A DNA stretch of 64,000 nt, from the NCBI GenBank assembly GCA_002379985.1, contig DFVG01000055.1, positions 10,142 through 74,141 on the forward strand, given 5' to 3'. Under the pieces are notes generated by a model. The model did not search any database and was not told the DNA's origin. It saw only the letters and a list, made by a program, of their open reading frames with translations. Both the position numbers and the translations under genes were made by a program. Positions 42,987 through 52,253 of the stretch are shown here, one piece after another (the first letter of the stretch is position 1; every line of letters starts with the position of its first letter). Source of the DNA: Flavobacteriaceae bacterium UBA4166 (GTDB lineage Bacteria; Bacteroidota; Bacteroidia; Flavobacteriales; Flavobacteriaceae).

Positions 42987-45900
42987 TTACATTGAGATCG
43001 CTGCACTGAAGGAAAACTGTAATCCCTCATCTGAAGCAAACGCATTGACTGTTCCACTTACCAGATCTGCAATATTCAACCAAAAACCACCTCCGTAAGA
43101 GCTGTGCCACACATCTGAGGTATCATTCGGTACCCAAACGCGTCCAATGTCGTAGCCGCCAAAGATTCCTATTTGAACCGGCGCCAATCCTGTTTTAAAG
43201 CTATTGAAACTATACCGAAGATCTGCACTTCCGGCAACGGCACTTCTACCAGTAAAGCGATCACGGCGATAACCTCTTAACCCATAATCGCGTCCTAACT
43301 GCGCTCCTTGATAGAATTCAAAATTATTTCCCACATTGAATTGTCCAACAGCCTGAGTTTTCAGTACAAATTTGCGGTCGGCGCTCAAGGCGTTATAGAA
43401 ACGAAGTTGTGGAATCACATACCCAAAAACACGATCACTGTCTTCCGTGTTTTGTGTTCCTCCCGTAGTAAGGTGGAAGAACATTCCTCGCGTTGGATTC
43501 GCAGAATTGTCTAAGCTTTCGTATTCATAGGTTCCTTCTACAGAAGCAAAAGATTTTGTTTCATCAAGTTCAATAGGTGGATTGTCTGTAATAAATCGAT
43601 TGGGAGTTCCTTCTACTTCAAAAGCTTCGTATTTTGCTTGAAAGCGGAAGAGGCTTCCGTAAGGTGAATCGCGTTGTACGCCAATGCTTCCGCCGTACTT
43701 ACCGATGCGTACTCGGTTGTAATCACGGTCGAACATATCAGGAAAATCATATTCTAAATTTTCTGTTTCATTTCCGAAGCCAAAATAGTTTTCTGCAAAA
43801 TTCGGATTTCGGAATTCACCTCCTAAGAGAAAATTCCATTGTCCGAAGATATTCGCAAACTCTCCCATGTACTCCACATTAAAACTTGACGTTGCAAAAT
43901 AGTACCCGGCTGAGAGTCGGTGTTGCTGTGCAAACGGATTCTGCTGAAAGCCTTGAACTGTAAACACGTCGCTTAGGCCTACTAAGAATCCATCGTCAGG
44001 GTTAAACCCAATAGACGGTAATAACAGGTTGGTTGTTTTCTTTTCCTTGAGATAATTGTAAGTGTTGAAGTTATAATTATCTGTGAGTCGGAATGCGGCA
44101 CCGCCCCGTTCTTCAATGGTATTCTTTTTACTGCGCTGATCGTATACTTTGATGGCACGACCGTTGGTGATTCGGTAGGTGTCATTATTTTGTCCTCCAA
44201 TGATCCGTGTGAAAATGGGAGAATTGCCATCGCCTTTCACTTCAAAAACGTCGTCATCATCTAAACCGTAGATCCAGAGTTCTTTGGTGTCTTTCTTATC
44301 GTAGGTTCGGTTGACGACCTGTGTTCCTTTTTCACCATCTTTAATACGTGAAACGATCACTTGGGTTTTTCCGTTCGGCATTCGAATGATCTCGATATAG
44401 TCATCTTTATCGGTTCCGGTCACGGTTTGTAATTTTGAAAAGTAATCGTAATACTCTCCGGCAATTTTTACGATATTATCACGACGCCCTTTCAAATGTG
44501 TTTTGATCTGCTCGGCAGAAGCATCCTGTACTTCTTCGGGAAGGGTTCTGAAGGCTGCTTCGATCACTTCATCGGTCACATTTTGCTGAATATACGTCGC
44601 TTCTTCCAACCATCCTTCTCTTCCGTAGTTCTCAATAAAAGCACGGTCTAATTTGATTCCCGCACTGTTGAACCATTTGGTATGTTCTAATTCAGCGCCA
44701 TACACCTGAAATTGACGCGCCGTGTTGAACAAGGTGCGTACCACATTCAGCAAACCGCCATCGAAATTAGCATATACTTGATCGCGATCTCTAGGGATGG
44801 GTACAAAAACATCTGTACCGTTGTCTTTTTTGTATTCCGCGAAGCGCCATTGATCGTTATGGCGATCCCAATCACCAATCAGCATATCAAAAATACGCGC
44901 TCTCATGTACGCTCGCTCGTCGAGAATATTCTCTTCATCACTTCGAAGTTTGTCGAGCATATCATCGGTACTTTCGATATCATCGGCATAGTCAAAAATA
45001 GCTCCGTCGTACTCTTCATCCGGACGTTCAACGATCATATACAAGGCATCTCCATAGGTTTCATTAAATTTCCCAAGAGCAGGTTGTTTCGGCACATAAT
45101 ATAATTTCGGATTGGTATGAAATACTCCGGCCGCATCAGCTAAGGGAGGAATCGTAAACGCACCGTAGGGATGGGCAGCGGTGTAGAAATCTAAGATAAG
45201 ATCTTCAGGAACTGTATCTTCAAAACCTACTTCCACCACTTTATCCTTGATGAGCACGGTTTGTATAAATTGCACGGCGCTTTTCTTCAGCGCACGCATG
45301 TTGTAATCGCGTCCTCCTTTTCCTTTTAAACGAAGGGAAACCGTCTGGTGTCCACCTCCAGCGCGTTCGACTGTTAGTCCGCCATACAAAGTATCTAAAA
45401 GCGCCACAGGCGCCGTTACTTTTTTTCCATACACTTCGCGATAGTGCGCTCCCCAAAGCGTTTTAAAGAAACCGGTTCTATTGACTAAACTATCGTCGTA
45501 CACCGAGGCTTGCATGGTTTGCGGAAAGGTATCGGGGAGCAGCTCGGTATTGTAGGTTCGAGGTTGGGGTAAGATTTCTTTTTGATACACCACTTCTGTA
45601 GTGCCATCTTCGTTGGCCTTTAGCATGGTAAGTTGGCTGGCACCATTCTTTAACACATCAAGCCTCGAAAAACCGAGTCCGCCATAACTAAACTTCCCAT
45701 ATTCTGCGACACTTGCCGGAGTAGGCTTACTTCCTCCACCAGAAACAATTTGTTTTACCCTTTTTCCGTCGATGTATTGTAGCGAGCGATCATGACCAGA
45801 TACGAATACGAGACGATCGTGATCTTTCGCCAACACTTCCATTCTGCTCATAAGTTCTGCATAGCGTTCGTTATAGCGATCCTGCATGTCTATGGCCCCT

Positions 45901-46646
45901 TGATTTCGAATCTGTGTGATGAACGTACCAAGTCCGGGCAACGGCAGCAGGTGATTTTTTAGGCTAAACTTCCCCCCGTACGGGCCATTAGTAAGAATAG
46001 GATGATGCATCGCAAAAAGAATGGTTTTTTCTTTATTCTTCTTCAACTCCCCTTCAATTTCAATAAAAAACTTACTTCGGGTTTTGATCATGCACTTATC
46101 GTTCATTTCTGGATACTCATCCCAATCCGCTAAGTACCATTGGGTATCTGCAATGATAAGCTGCACATCATCGCCTATTTCGATACTTTTTAAAGGGCAG
46201 CCATTGTTAGGTTCCAGTATATCTTCTTGATCCCGTATTTCTTTCAGTAGATCTTCAATGTCTTCCAAACCATCAACTCCTTGCTGCCACTCCCCTTCTC
46301 CGGGCACAAAATAAACGGTCCCTTTAAAATCAGAAATTGCCGCGAGTTGTTGCTCAATATCGTTTTTTGAGAGGTTGTCGCCGCTATTAATGAAACTATT
46401 TCCTAAGAACAGTACATGATCCTTTTCAGTAGCATTTTCCGTAAGATAATTTTTAAAAGCGCTGATCGCATTATTTTCTGCATCAAATCCGAGGTCACCA
46501 ATGAGGTAAAAAGTTTCGTCTATTTCGAGATTGTTGGTGTTGGATTGTGATTGCCAATTGGAATCTTTATATTGAGGTTTGTAGGTAGCGCAACCCGCCC
46601 AAATTGCAGCTGCTAGAAAAGTTATAATGATGTTAATTTTGTTCAT
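42987..46646 (-). CDS. MPE-like / kinase-like / Omp85-barrel lipoprotein, paralogue A (phosphoesterase motifs degenerate)
   Basis: A 1219-residue lipoprotein (AIWAGC, Cys19). The phosphoesterase-like domain keeps GDLG (Asp51) and MHHP (213-216) but GDN is GNS (82-84), PGNHE is PGEGE (115-119) and GHEH is GHDR (284-287), so metal binding is probably lost. The middle region has LRLKGKGGRDYNMRALKK, GDWDRH (591-596), RDRD (619-622) and NFDG (627-630), all as in paralogue C. Calcium-repeat-like segments and an Omp85-like barrel with LRGYRRDRFTG follow. The C-terminus is AAISM, lacking the terminal aromatic residue found in B and C. It is the first gene of the tandem and is divergent from the HD-domain gene, 54 bp away. 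Confidence 0.8.
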   Translation of the reverse strand: MNKINIIITFLAAAIWAGCATYKPQYKDSNWQSQSNTNNLEIDETFYLIGDLGFDAENNAISAFKNYLTENATEKDHVLFLGNSFINSGDNLSKNDIEQQLAAISDFKGTVYFVPGEGEWQQGVDGLEDIEDLLKEIRDQEDILEPNNGCPLKSIEIGDDVQLIIADTQWYLADWDEYPEMNDKCMIKTRSKFFIEIEGELKKNKEKTILFAMHHPILTNGPYGGKFSLKNHLLPLPGLGTFITQIRNQGAIDMQDRYNERYAELMSRMEVLAKDHDRLVFVSGHDRSLQYIDGKRVKQIVSGGGSKPTPASVAEYGKFSYGGLGFSRLDVLKNGASQLTMLKANEDGTTEVVYQKEILPQPRTYNTELLPDTFPQTMQASVYDDSLVNRTGFFKTLWGAHYREVYGKKVTAPVALLDTLYGGLTVERAGGGHQTVSLRLKGKGGRDYNMRALKKSAVQFIQTVLIKDKVVEVGFEDTVPEDLILDFYTAAHPYGAFTIPPLADAAGVFHTNPKLYYVPKQPALGKFNETYGDALYMIVERPDEEYDGAIFDYADDIESTDDMLDKLRSDEENILDERAYMRARIFDMLIGDWDRHNDQWRFAEYKKDNGTDVFVPIPRDRDQVYANFDGGLLNVVRTLFNTARQFQVYGAELEHTKWFNSAGIKLDRAFIENYGREGWLEEATYIQQNVTDEVIEAAFRTLPEEVQDASAEQIKTHLKGRRDNIVKIAGEYYDYFSKLQTVTGTDKDDYIEIIRMPNGKTQVIVSRIKDGEKGTQVVNRTYDKKDTKELWIYGLDDDDVFEVKGDGNSPIFTRIIGGQNNDTYRITNGRAIKVYDQRSKKNTIEERGGAAFRLTDNYNFNTYNYLKEKKTTNLLLPSIGFNPDDGFLVGLSDVFTVQGFQQNPFAQQHRLSAGYYFATSSFNVEYMGEFANIFGQWNFLLGGEFRNPNFAENYFGFGNETENLEYDFPDMFDRDYNRVRIGKYGGSIGVQRDSPYGSLFRFQAKYEAFEVEGTPNRFITDNPPIELDETKSFASVEGTYEYESLDNSANPTRGMFFHLTTGGTQNTEDSDRVFGYVIPQLRFYNALSADRKFVLKTQAVGQFNVGNNFEFYQGAQLGRDYGLRGYRRDRFTGRSAVAGSADLRYSFNSFKTGLAPVQIGIFGGYDIGRVWVPNDTSDVWHSSYGGGFWLNIADLVSGTVNAFASDEGLQFSFSAAISM

Positions 46647-46700
46647 ACGGAAAATTAAACGGGGTTATTTTTAGTAATTTGGTTCAATAAAATTCAATCT

Positions 46701-47924
46701 ATGAGTGACATAATTAAAGCTGCCAATTCCTTTATTCAACAGCTATTTAAAGAAGAGCTTCCCAGCTCTTTTGTATACCATAATTACACCCACAGTAAAC
46801 GTGTTTATAAAAGTATAAACGAAATCATTGAACATTCACAATTTTCTGTTAAAGATGCAACAATACTGCGGCTTGCGGCATTATTGCACGATACAGGATA
46901 CATCAAAACACGGGAAGGTCATGAAGAAGAAAGTGTAAAAATAGCACGTGAATTTCTTACGGAAAAAGAGGTAGAAAAGGAGGTTATTGAAGGGGTCGAA
47001 AAGTGTATTATGGCCACCAAGTTTAAAGGCACTCCCGAAGGTCCTTTGGAAGAAGCCATTCGTGATGCAGATGCTTCTCATTTTGGTAAAGATTACTTTA
47101 AGGAAGCCAGTGAATTTTTACGGCAGGAATACATTTCTCAAAACATTGAACATTTCACGCCAAGAGAGTGGCGCGATGAGAATATCAAGCTCCTTACCGA
47201 AAAACATAAATTTTACAGTGAATATGCGTTGCAGGAATGGCAGAAGCAAAAAGAAAAGAATTTAGCAGACCTGCTCAAAGACCGCAAAAAAGACAATAAA
47301 AAACTAAAGAAAGAAGAAGTTAAGGCCAAGCTGAAAGCGAAATACAAAGATATGAGCCCAGAACGAGGCATACAGACGTTCTATCGTGTCGCGCTTCGGA
47401 ACCATATAAAGTTGAGTGATATTGCAGACACCAAAGCGAATATTCTTCTCTCGGTAAACGCGATCATCATTTCTTTGATCTTAGCGAATCTTTTCTCAAA
47501 ATTCGATACCAATCCCTTCATTGTATGGCCTACCACCATTTTTGTAATTTCCAGTGCCACGACGATGATCTTGGCGGTCATTGCAACACGTCCAAATGTA
47601 ACACGCGGTGAATTTACCAAAGAGGATGTTGCTAATAAGAGCGTGAATCTTACCTTCTTCGGAAACTTTCACCGTATGAAACTTTCAGAATACGAATGGG
47701 CTATTGAAGAACTCTTAAAAGATCGTGATTACGTCTATTCAAGTTTAACGAAAGACCTTTATTTCTTGGGAGTTGTATTGGATAGAAAGTATCGTATCCT
47801 CCGACTCACCTACACCATTTTCGTGATAGGAACCATTGTATCCATCATTGCATTTGGAGTATCCTTTGGCCTTGCCGATGTAGGTGTTGATGACGTATCA
47901 AATATGGTAGATACTACTCAGTAG
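46701..47924 (+). CDS. HD-domain phosphohydrolase with C-terminal Pycsar-effector-like membrane domain
   Basis: A 407-residue protein. The N-terminal HD domain has His31, His63-Asp64 (LLHDTGY), His74 and Asp122, the usual metal ligands of nucleotide phosphohydrolases. A charged, probably helical linker (about 180-220, KKEKNLADLLKDRKKDNKKLKKEEV, quoted in part) leads to RNHIKLSDIADTKANILLSVNA and two or more membrane helices, matching my memory of the PycTM/DUF5706 membrane module of Pycsar effectors. It may respond to or degrade a cyclic nucleotide and act at the membrane. No cyclase gene is adjacent, so a full Pycsar defence operon is not shown. It ends overlapping the GAF gene by 11 bases, tail to tail. 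Confidence 0.75.
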   Translation: MSDIIKAANSFIQQLFKEELPSSFVYHNYTHSKRVYKSINEIIEHSQFSVKDATILRLAALLHDTGYIKTREGHEEESVKIAREFLTEKEVEKEVIEGVEKCIMATKFKGTPEGPLEEAIRDADASHFGKDYFKEASEFLRQEYISQNIEHFTPREWRDENIKLLTEKHKFYSEYALQEWQKQKEKNLADLLKDRKKDNKKLKKEEVKAKLKAKYKDMSPERGIQTFYRVALRNHIKLSDIADTKANILLSVNAIIISLILANLFSKFDTNPFIVWPTTIFVISSATTMILAVIATRPNVTRGEFTKEDVANKSVNLTFFGNFHRMKLSEYEWAIEELLKDRDYVYSSLTKDLYFLGVVLDRKYRILRLTYTIFVIGTIVSIIAFGVSFGLADVGVDDVSNMVDTTQ

Positions 47925-50292
47925 GTTGTTGCGTATTGATTTCTTCCATCAAGTCTTCGTACGTATAGTACTTCTTTTCGTTGTCTTGTTGTTTGGAATA
48001 AATCACACCCACCCGAATCGCTTTTAATCCGGTGACTCCTTGTAAATCTTCTAATTCCAGAATTTCTACGTCATTATTCAGGCGTTTGTTCTTCTGAAGG
48101 AAAGAAACATATTTCATATACTCTTGCTCGTCTTCTTGCTGAGAATAGACAATCGTGATCTTTCCGGCTTGTGTAATGCGTTCGTCGGTACCCTTAATGT
48201 TTGCTTTATCCACACGCTTTTTCACCACCTCATAGCGCGCATTGTAGGTTCCGTCTACATCAAAACGCTTTTCGTCCATACGGAATCGCAGAGCTAACGG
48301 ACTGTTAAACGAAAGAATCATAGAAGCTACATCCATCGGGATCGGTAATTCTTCTTTGAGGCGATAAAATTGATTTTCCATCTCACACATCACCTGCAAC
48401 TGCCATAATCGCAAATTGTACAGATATATTTTATGGAAGGTATTGTAGCGTGTAATAGACTCGCCTATATACATGTTGTGCTCCACACCATCAGTCTTAA
48501 AACGCTCATAGTAGTGTGGATACATGTGTTGCGCTTCCATCTGATTTTTATCGAGAATGGCCGCTAATTTCTTGTTTACTTGCATTACCGACTCGTCATA
48601 ATCCTTCCGGTGCTTGTATACCAAACCAGAGGTCATATCGATCATTTCATAGTACTCTTGGATCAACTTCTTCAGGTTGTCATTTTTCTTCCGAAGGTGA
48701 TTAAACAACGGCACTACTTCTTTTCTGATGAATTGTTGTACTTGTTTCTCGCTATTAACCTGCAATTCTTCATGAAGGGTTTCCAAATATTGTTCAATTC
48801 GGAAGGCCATTTGTTGATAGATCGGTAGCGCTTCAATCTTATAAACCGAATCGATCACCGTTTGAATATATTCTAACTGCAGCACCAAATCTTTTATGGT
48901 TGCTTGATTTCGAAGGTTAGAAGATTCTTTAATGTCGATCTGCCCATACAACGGGTATACGCCCTCAAACACGATCTCACGGAAATACGCATTGAAACCA
49001 GAATTCTGCGCTTTCAAAACACGATGTGCCTCTCTTCTAAATTTCCAATGAACGCTAGGGTGAATAGAAGTACATTCCTCCTGAATCAATAATTCAATTT
49101 CGTTCTCGATCGTTTCTTTAGAACGTTTTACCGAATCAATGAGAAACGGCATAATGTCATGCAGTTTATTGGCGTTAATGCTGTTTAGGGCGCGCGCCTG
49201 CGGAGAAACAATCTCTAACATTCCGTAGATCTCATCGTCACTGCCAACCGGGGTGATAATCGCACTTTTTACATCTTGGCGTAATAATTTAGCGTACAGC
49301 GTATTGTCTGGGTATTCTTTGGCAAATTTTGGAACATCAGAAATACAATAAAAAGCTTTCTTTTTAAAAAGCGTGTAATATGATTTATCACAAAGTGCCT
49401 CCTCGCAAGAAGCTTCGTCTTTTCCTTCTAGAATATAGCTCTTGGTGTTCAGGTTTGTGGGCAAGAACTCGTCGTCTTCCTTATTGTATAAGGTAAAGCC
49501 AACCTCTAATTCATTATCACCGAACAACGATCGCATGATTCTTTTGAATTCGGGTGCAAAGGTTGCTTCTTTAGTGTCTTTCTGAATTAAATTCGACTTA
49601 AAATCAGAGAGCGACACGTCTGCGGTCGCGTCAAACATATTTGCGATCACAAAACCGCTAAACTTCCAGCTATTAGGAGGAATGATCTTCTTCCACAACT
49701 TAATGTTATCGAAGTTATCCATCAGGGCTTGAAGGTCTTCTTCGGAAATATCTTTCGTCTCCGGTTTCTTTTCAATAGAAACGAAATCGGCATTATACAA
49801 CACTTTGTAAAAGCGCATGATTCCTGAATCATCCGGAATTTGATAATAGAAAGGGCGACGGAAATCGAAATGTTTTCCGTAGTAGAACTGAAGAATGATG
49901 CTACAGCCCATCAAATAATATTGATCCTCGCTGAAGTTAGTAAGTTCTAGTTCGTAATCATCTCCAGCTTCTTCCATGATGCGCTTATATCGCGCTGTCG
50001 ACCTAAAAACATCGTCCTTGAAAGGCGAGGTGGCTATTTTGATTTCATTGTTCTGAAGTACTTCAGGAAATAGATCTTGTGTAATCACATTGATCTGTTC
50101 TTGATAATCTTTTCCTTGTCCGGGAGCCAATCCATTAACAAGAATTGGGTATTCATCGGCTATGGCAACAATCTTCTCAGCACGATCTCGCACCAAGGGA
50201 TTCGTATCCTCGAGGTGTTCTCGATAGGTATCGATGAGCTTCTTAAAGCTAATTTCCATGTCCAAAGGGAACTCCCTTTTATTCGATTTCAT
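47914..50292 (-). CDS. Large GAF-domain-containing protein of unknown function
   Basis: A 792-residue soluble protein; the ATG at 50292 is preferred over a TTG six bases upstream. A GAF-like fold is suggested around residues 220-390 (KSYYTLFKKKAFYCISDVPKF and IITPVGSDDEIYGMLEIVSP), followed by long helical segments (about 400-600) and a mixed C-terminal region. No kinase, cyclase or helix-turn-helix domain is visible, so this is a possible ligand sensor without an obvious output. It appears to be a conserved flavobacterial protein, but I cannot name a function. It converges on the HD/Pycsar-like gene with overlapping 3' ends. Confidence 0.6.
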   Translation of the reverse strand: MKSNKREFPLDMEISFKKLIDTYREHLEDTNPLVRDRAEKIVAIADEYPILVNGLAPGQGKDYQEQINVITQDLFPEVLQNNEIKIATSPFKDDVFRSTARYKRIMEEAGDDYELELTNFSEDQYYLMGCSIILQFYYGKHFDFRRPFYYQIPDDSGIMRFYKVLYNADFVSIEKKPETKDISEEDLQALMDNFDNIKLWKKIIPPNSWKFSGFVIANMFDATADVSLSDFKSNLIQKDTKEATFAPEFKRIMRSLFGDNELEVGFTLYNKEDDEFLPTNLNTKSYILEGKDEASCEEALCDKSYYTLFKKKAFYCISDVPKFAKEYPDNTLYAKLLRQDVKSAIITPVGSDDEIYGMLEIVSPQARALNSINANKLHDIMPFLIDSVKRSKETIENEIELLIQEECTSIHPSVHWKFRREAHRVLKAQNSGFNAYFREIVFEGVYPLYGQIDIKESSNLRNQATIKDLVLQLEYIQTVIDSVYKIEALPIYQQMAFRIEQYLETLHEELQVNSEKQVQQFIRKEVVPLFNHLRKKNDNLKKLIQEYYEMIDMTSGLVYKHRKDYDESVMQVNKKLAAILDKNQMEAQHMYPHYYERFKTDGVEHNMYIGESITRYNTFHKIYLYNLRLWQLQVMCEMENQFYRLKEELPIPMDVASMILSFNSPLALRFRMDEKRFDVDGTYNARYEVVKKRVDKANIKGTDERITQAGKITIVYSQQEDEQEYMKYVSFLQKNKRLNNDVEILELEDLQGVTGLKAIRVGVIYSKQQDNEKKYYTYEDLMEEINTQQPTE

Positions 50293-50404
50293 AATCAATG
50301 ATTCAATAATTATATTAAATGTACTTAATAATTCAACGCTACCCCTAACTATTTGACGTTCTTAACAATATTATAATAGTTTTTTAGGAGCGCAAAATAT
50401 CCCT

Positions 50405-50412
50405 TACTTTTG
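50405..50412 (+). promoter_or_regulatory. Candidate -7 element for the TlpA-like gene
   Basis: TACTTTTG matches TAnnTTTG, 21 bases before the ATG at 50434. No clear -33 TTG is seen. Confidence 0.45.
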
Positions 50413-50433
50413 CTGAAATAAGAACTATTACCT

Positions 50434-51561
50434 ATGAGACGATTAAGTGCCTTTTTTATTACAAGCAGTTTACTGTTTTTTTCCTGCGGAAATAATAACA
50501 GCAATGAGTATACCATTTCCGGTCAAGCTGAAGGATATGCAGACGGAACCTCTGTATATGTTTATGAGGTTGGGGCAGATAACCGTCCGGCGATCATTGA
50601 TACCATGACCATCAACAGCGAACGTTTTGAAGGCACCTACCCTAACACAGACAATCTTTCTGTTAATTATTTGAATATTGAAGGCGCCAAAGCGAATGTG
50701 GTTTATTTTCCAGAAAACGAAGATCTTTCCGTCACCATTTATAAAGACAGTTTGGCAGCTTCTACAATTACCGGAGGCAAGCTTAACAATGCATATACCG
50801 ATTTTACCAAGAGAATTCGAGGGTACAATGCCCAAAAGCAAGCCCATTTAGAACGTTTTCAAAAGGCACGGGGCGAGCAGGACAATCTTCTGGTGGCGCA
50901 AATTCAAAAAGACAACATTGCATTAGTTGAAGAAGAAAACGCCTATAAAAAAGAATTTATTCAAGAAAATAGTAACTCCCTTTACGCCGCAATGCTCCTT
51001 ACCGAAATGGTAAGTCGGGAGGAAGTAACCTCAGAAGAAGCGAAAGCGATCATCGCCGATTTTTCGCCAAAAGTAGCGGCATCAACGGTCACAAAGAATT
51101 TGGAGCGTACGCTCAATCAAATGAAAAAAGTAACCGTGGGCGGGATGGCCCCTAATTTTAGTGCGCCAACACCTGAAGGTGATATGCTAGCACTCAATGA
51201 CGTATTAGGCACCTATACTATCGTTGATTTTTGGGCCTCATGGTGTAAGCCTTGTCGTCGTGAAAACCCAAATGTTGTTCGCGTGTACGAAAAGTACCAT
51301 GATAAGGGCTTGAACATCATCAGTGTTAGTTTAGACCGCCAAGGGCAAAAAGCGCGGTGGCTTCAAGCCATCGAAGATGATAATATGGATTGGCACCATG
51401 TTTCTAACTTACAATTCTGGCAGGATCCTATTGCACGAACGTATAATGTTCGTGCCATTCCAGCCACATTCTTGTTAGATGAAAATGGTAAAATCATCGA
51501 CAAAGACTTGCGTGGCGCTGCCTTAGAACGTCGTATCGAAGGATTGTTAGGTGGACAATAA
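50434..51561 (+). CDS. TlpA-like thiol-disulfide oxidoreductase lipoprotein with DUF4369-type N-terminus
   Basis: A 375-residue lipoprotein (FFSCGNNN, Cys18). The N-terminal beta-rich domain (YTISGQAEGYADGTSVYVYE) resembles DUF4369, common in Bacteroidota thioredoxins. A helical spacer and a TlpA/AhpC-TSA domain from about residue 235 follow, with the redox motif WASWCKPCRREN and a cis-Pro region AIPATFLLDENG. It would reduce disulfides or help cytochrome maturation in the periplasm. The SIMPL gene converges 6 bp beyond its stop. Confidence 0.88.
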   Translation: MRRLSAFFITSSLLFFSCGNNNSNEYTISGQAEGYADGTSVYVYEVGADNRPAIIDTMTINSERFEGTYPNTDNLSVNYLNIEGAKANVVYFPENEDLSVTIYKDSLAASTITGGKLNNAYTDFTKRIRGYNAQKQAHLERFQKARGEQDNLLVAQIQKDNIALVEEENAYKKEFIQENSNSLYAAMLLTEMVSREEVTSEEAKAIIADFSPKVAASTVTKNLERTLNQMKKVTVGGMAPNFSAPTPEGDMLALNDVLGTYTIVDFWASWCKPCRRENPNVVRVYEKYHDKGLNIISVSLDRQGQKARWLQAIEDDNMDWHHVSNLQFWQDPIARTYNVRAIPATFLLDENGKIIDKDLRGAALERRIEGLLGGQ

Positions 51562-51567
51562 CGTTGG

Positions 51568-52242
51568 TTATTTCAGCTCAAAACTAACATTTACAACCAC
51601 ACTAATTTCCATTTCACCGGGTGCGATTGCTTTTCCCGAAGCAGCATCTTGCATAGCCATTCCGCGTAAGATGGGTTGTGGTCCGCTATTGGGTTGAAAT
51701 TCACTGATCATCACAGCTTTTCCAATACGCTGCCCTAGCGCAGCTGCATATTCCCCGGCTTTCTTTTTTGCATCCATCACGGCCTTAGTGCGCGCTTCAG
51801 AACGTAGACTTTCCGCTTTTGAAGAAGAAAATTGTACTCCGTCAATACGATTGATACCGGTATCCAGCAGTCGGTCCATCACCGCATCGTATTTGTTTAG
51901 GTCACGCAATTTCACAGCGATCGCTTGATTGGCGGCATAGCTGTATTCTTTGGTATTGTGGTTATAGTTTTTATTGAGACGGATATACTCTGTACGCACA
52001 TCTTTTTCGGCAATCCCCATAGCGGTCACCGCTTGTAAAACACTTTTAACAATATTATCATTCTCGCGTTTCACGGTTTGTGCATCGTTTCCGGTAGATT
52101 CTACACGAAGATCAATCGTCACTTCGTCAGGGACGATGTTGACAGTACCTTCTCCTGAAACAGCTACTACAGGTTTTGTTATTTCTTGTGCCATACTGGT
52201 GGTGGTTATAGTTACTAAAAGTAATAGAATGATTTTTTTCAT
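51568..52242 (-). CDS. SIMPL-domain (DUF541) periplasmic protein
   Basis: A 224-residue protein with a signal peptide ending SMAQ and the SIMPL/DUF541 core: VSGEGTVNIVPDEVTIDLRVES near 28-49, NKNYNHNTKEYSYAANQ and VQFSSSKAESLRSEARTKAV. Members form oligomeric rings in the envelope; a precise role is not established (BP26/YggE stress-related relatives). It follows the rhomboid gene by 11 bp on the same strand and is probably co-transcribed. Confidence 0.88.
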   Translation of the reverse strand: MKKIILLLLVTITTTSMAQEITKPVVAVSGEGTVNIVPDEVTIDLRVESTGNDAQTVKRENDNIVKSVLQAVTAMGIAEKDVRTEYIRLNKNYNHNTKEYSYAANQAIAVKLRDLNKYDAVMDRLLDTGINRIDGVQFSSSKAESLRSEARTKAVMDAKKKAGEYAAALGQRIGKAVMISEFQPNSGPQPILRGMAMQDAASGKAIAPGEMEISVVVNVSFELK

Positions 52243-52253
52243 GATGTTAGGTT

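Noticed and set aside
36300..45600. Recent gene conversion among the three MPE-Omp85 paralogues
   Set aside because: The copies are diverged along their whole length, and no long identical stretch was visible by eye.
46701..50292. A complete Pycsar defence operon
   Set aside because: Only an effector-like domain is seen. The neighbour is a GAF protein in convergent orientation, and no pyrimidine cyclase is present.
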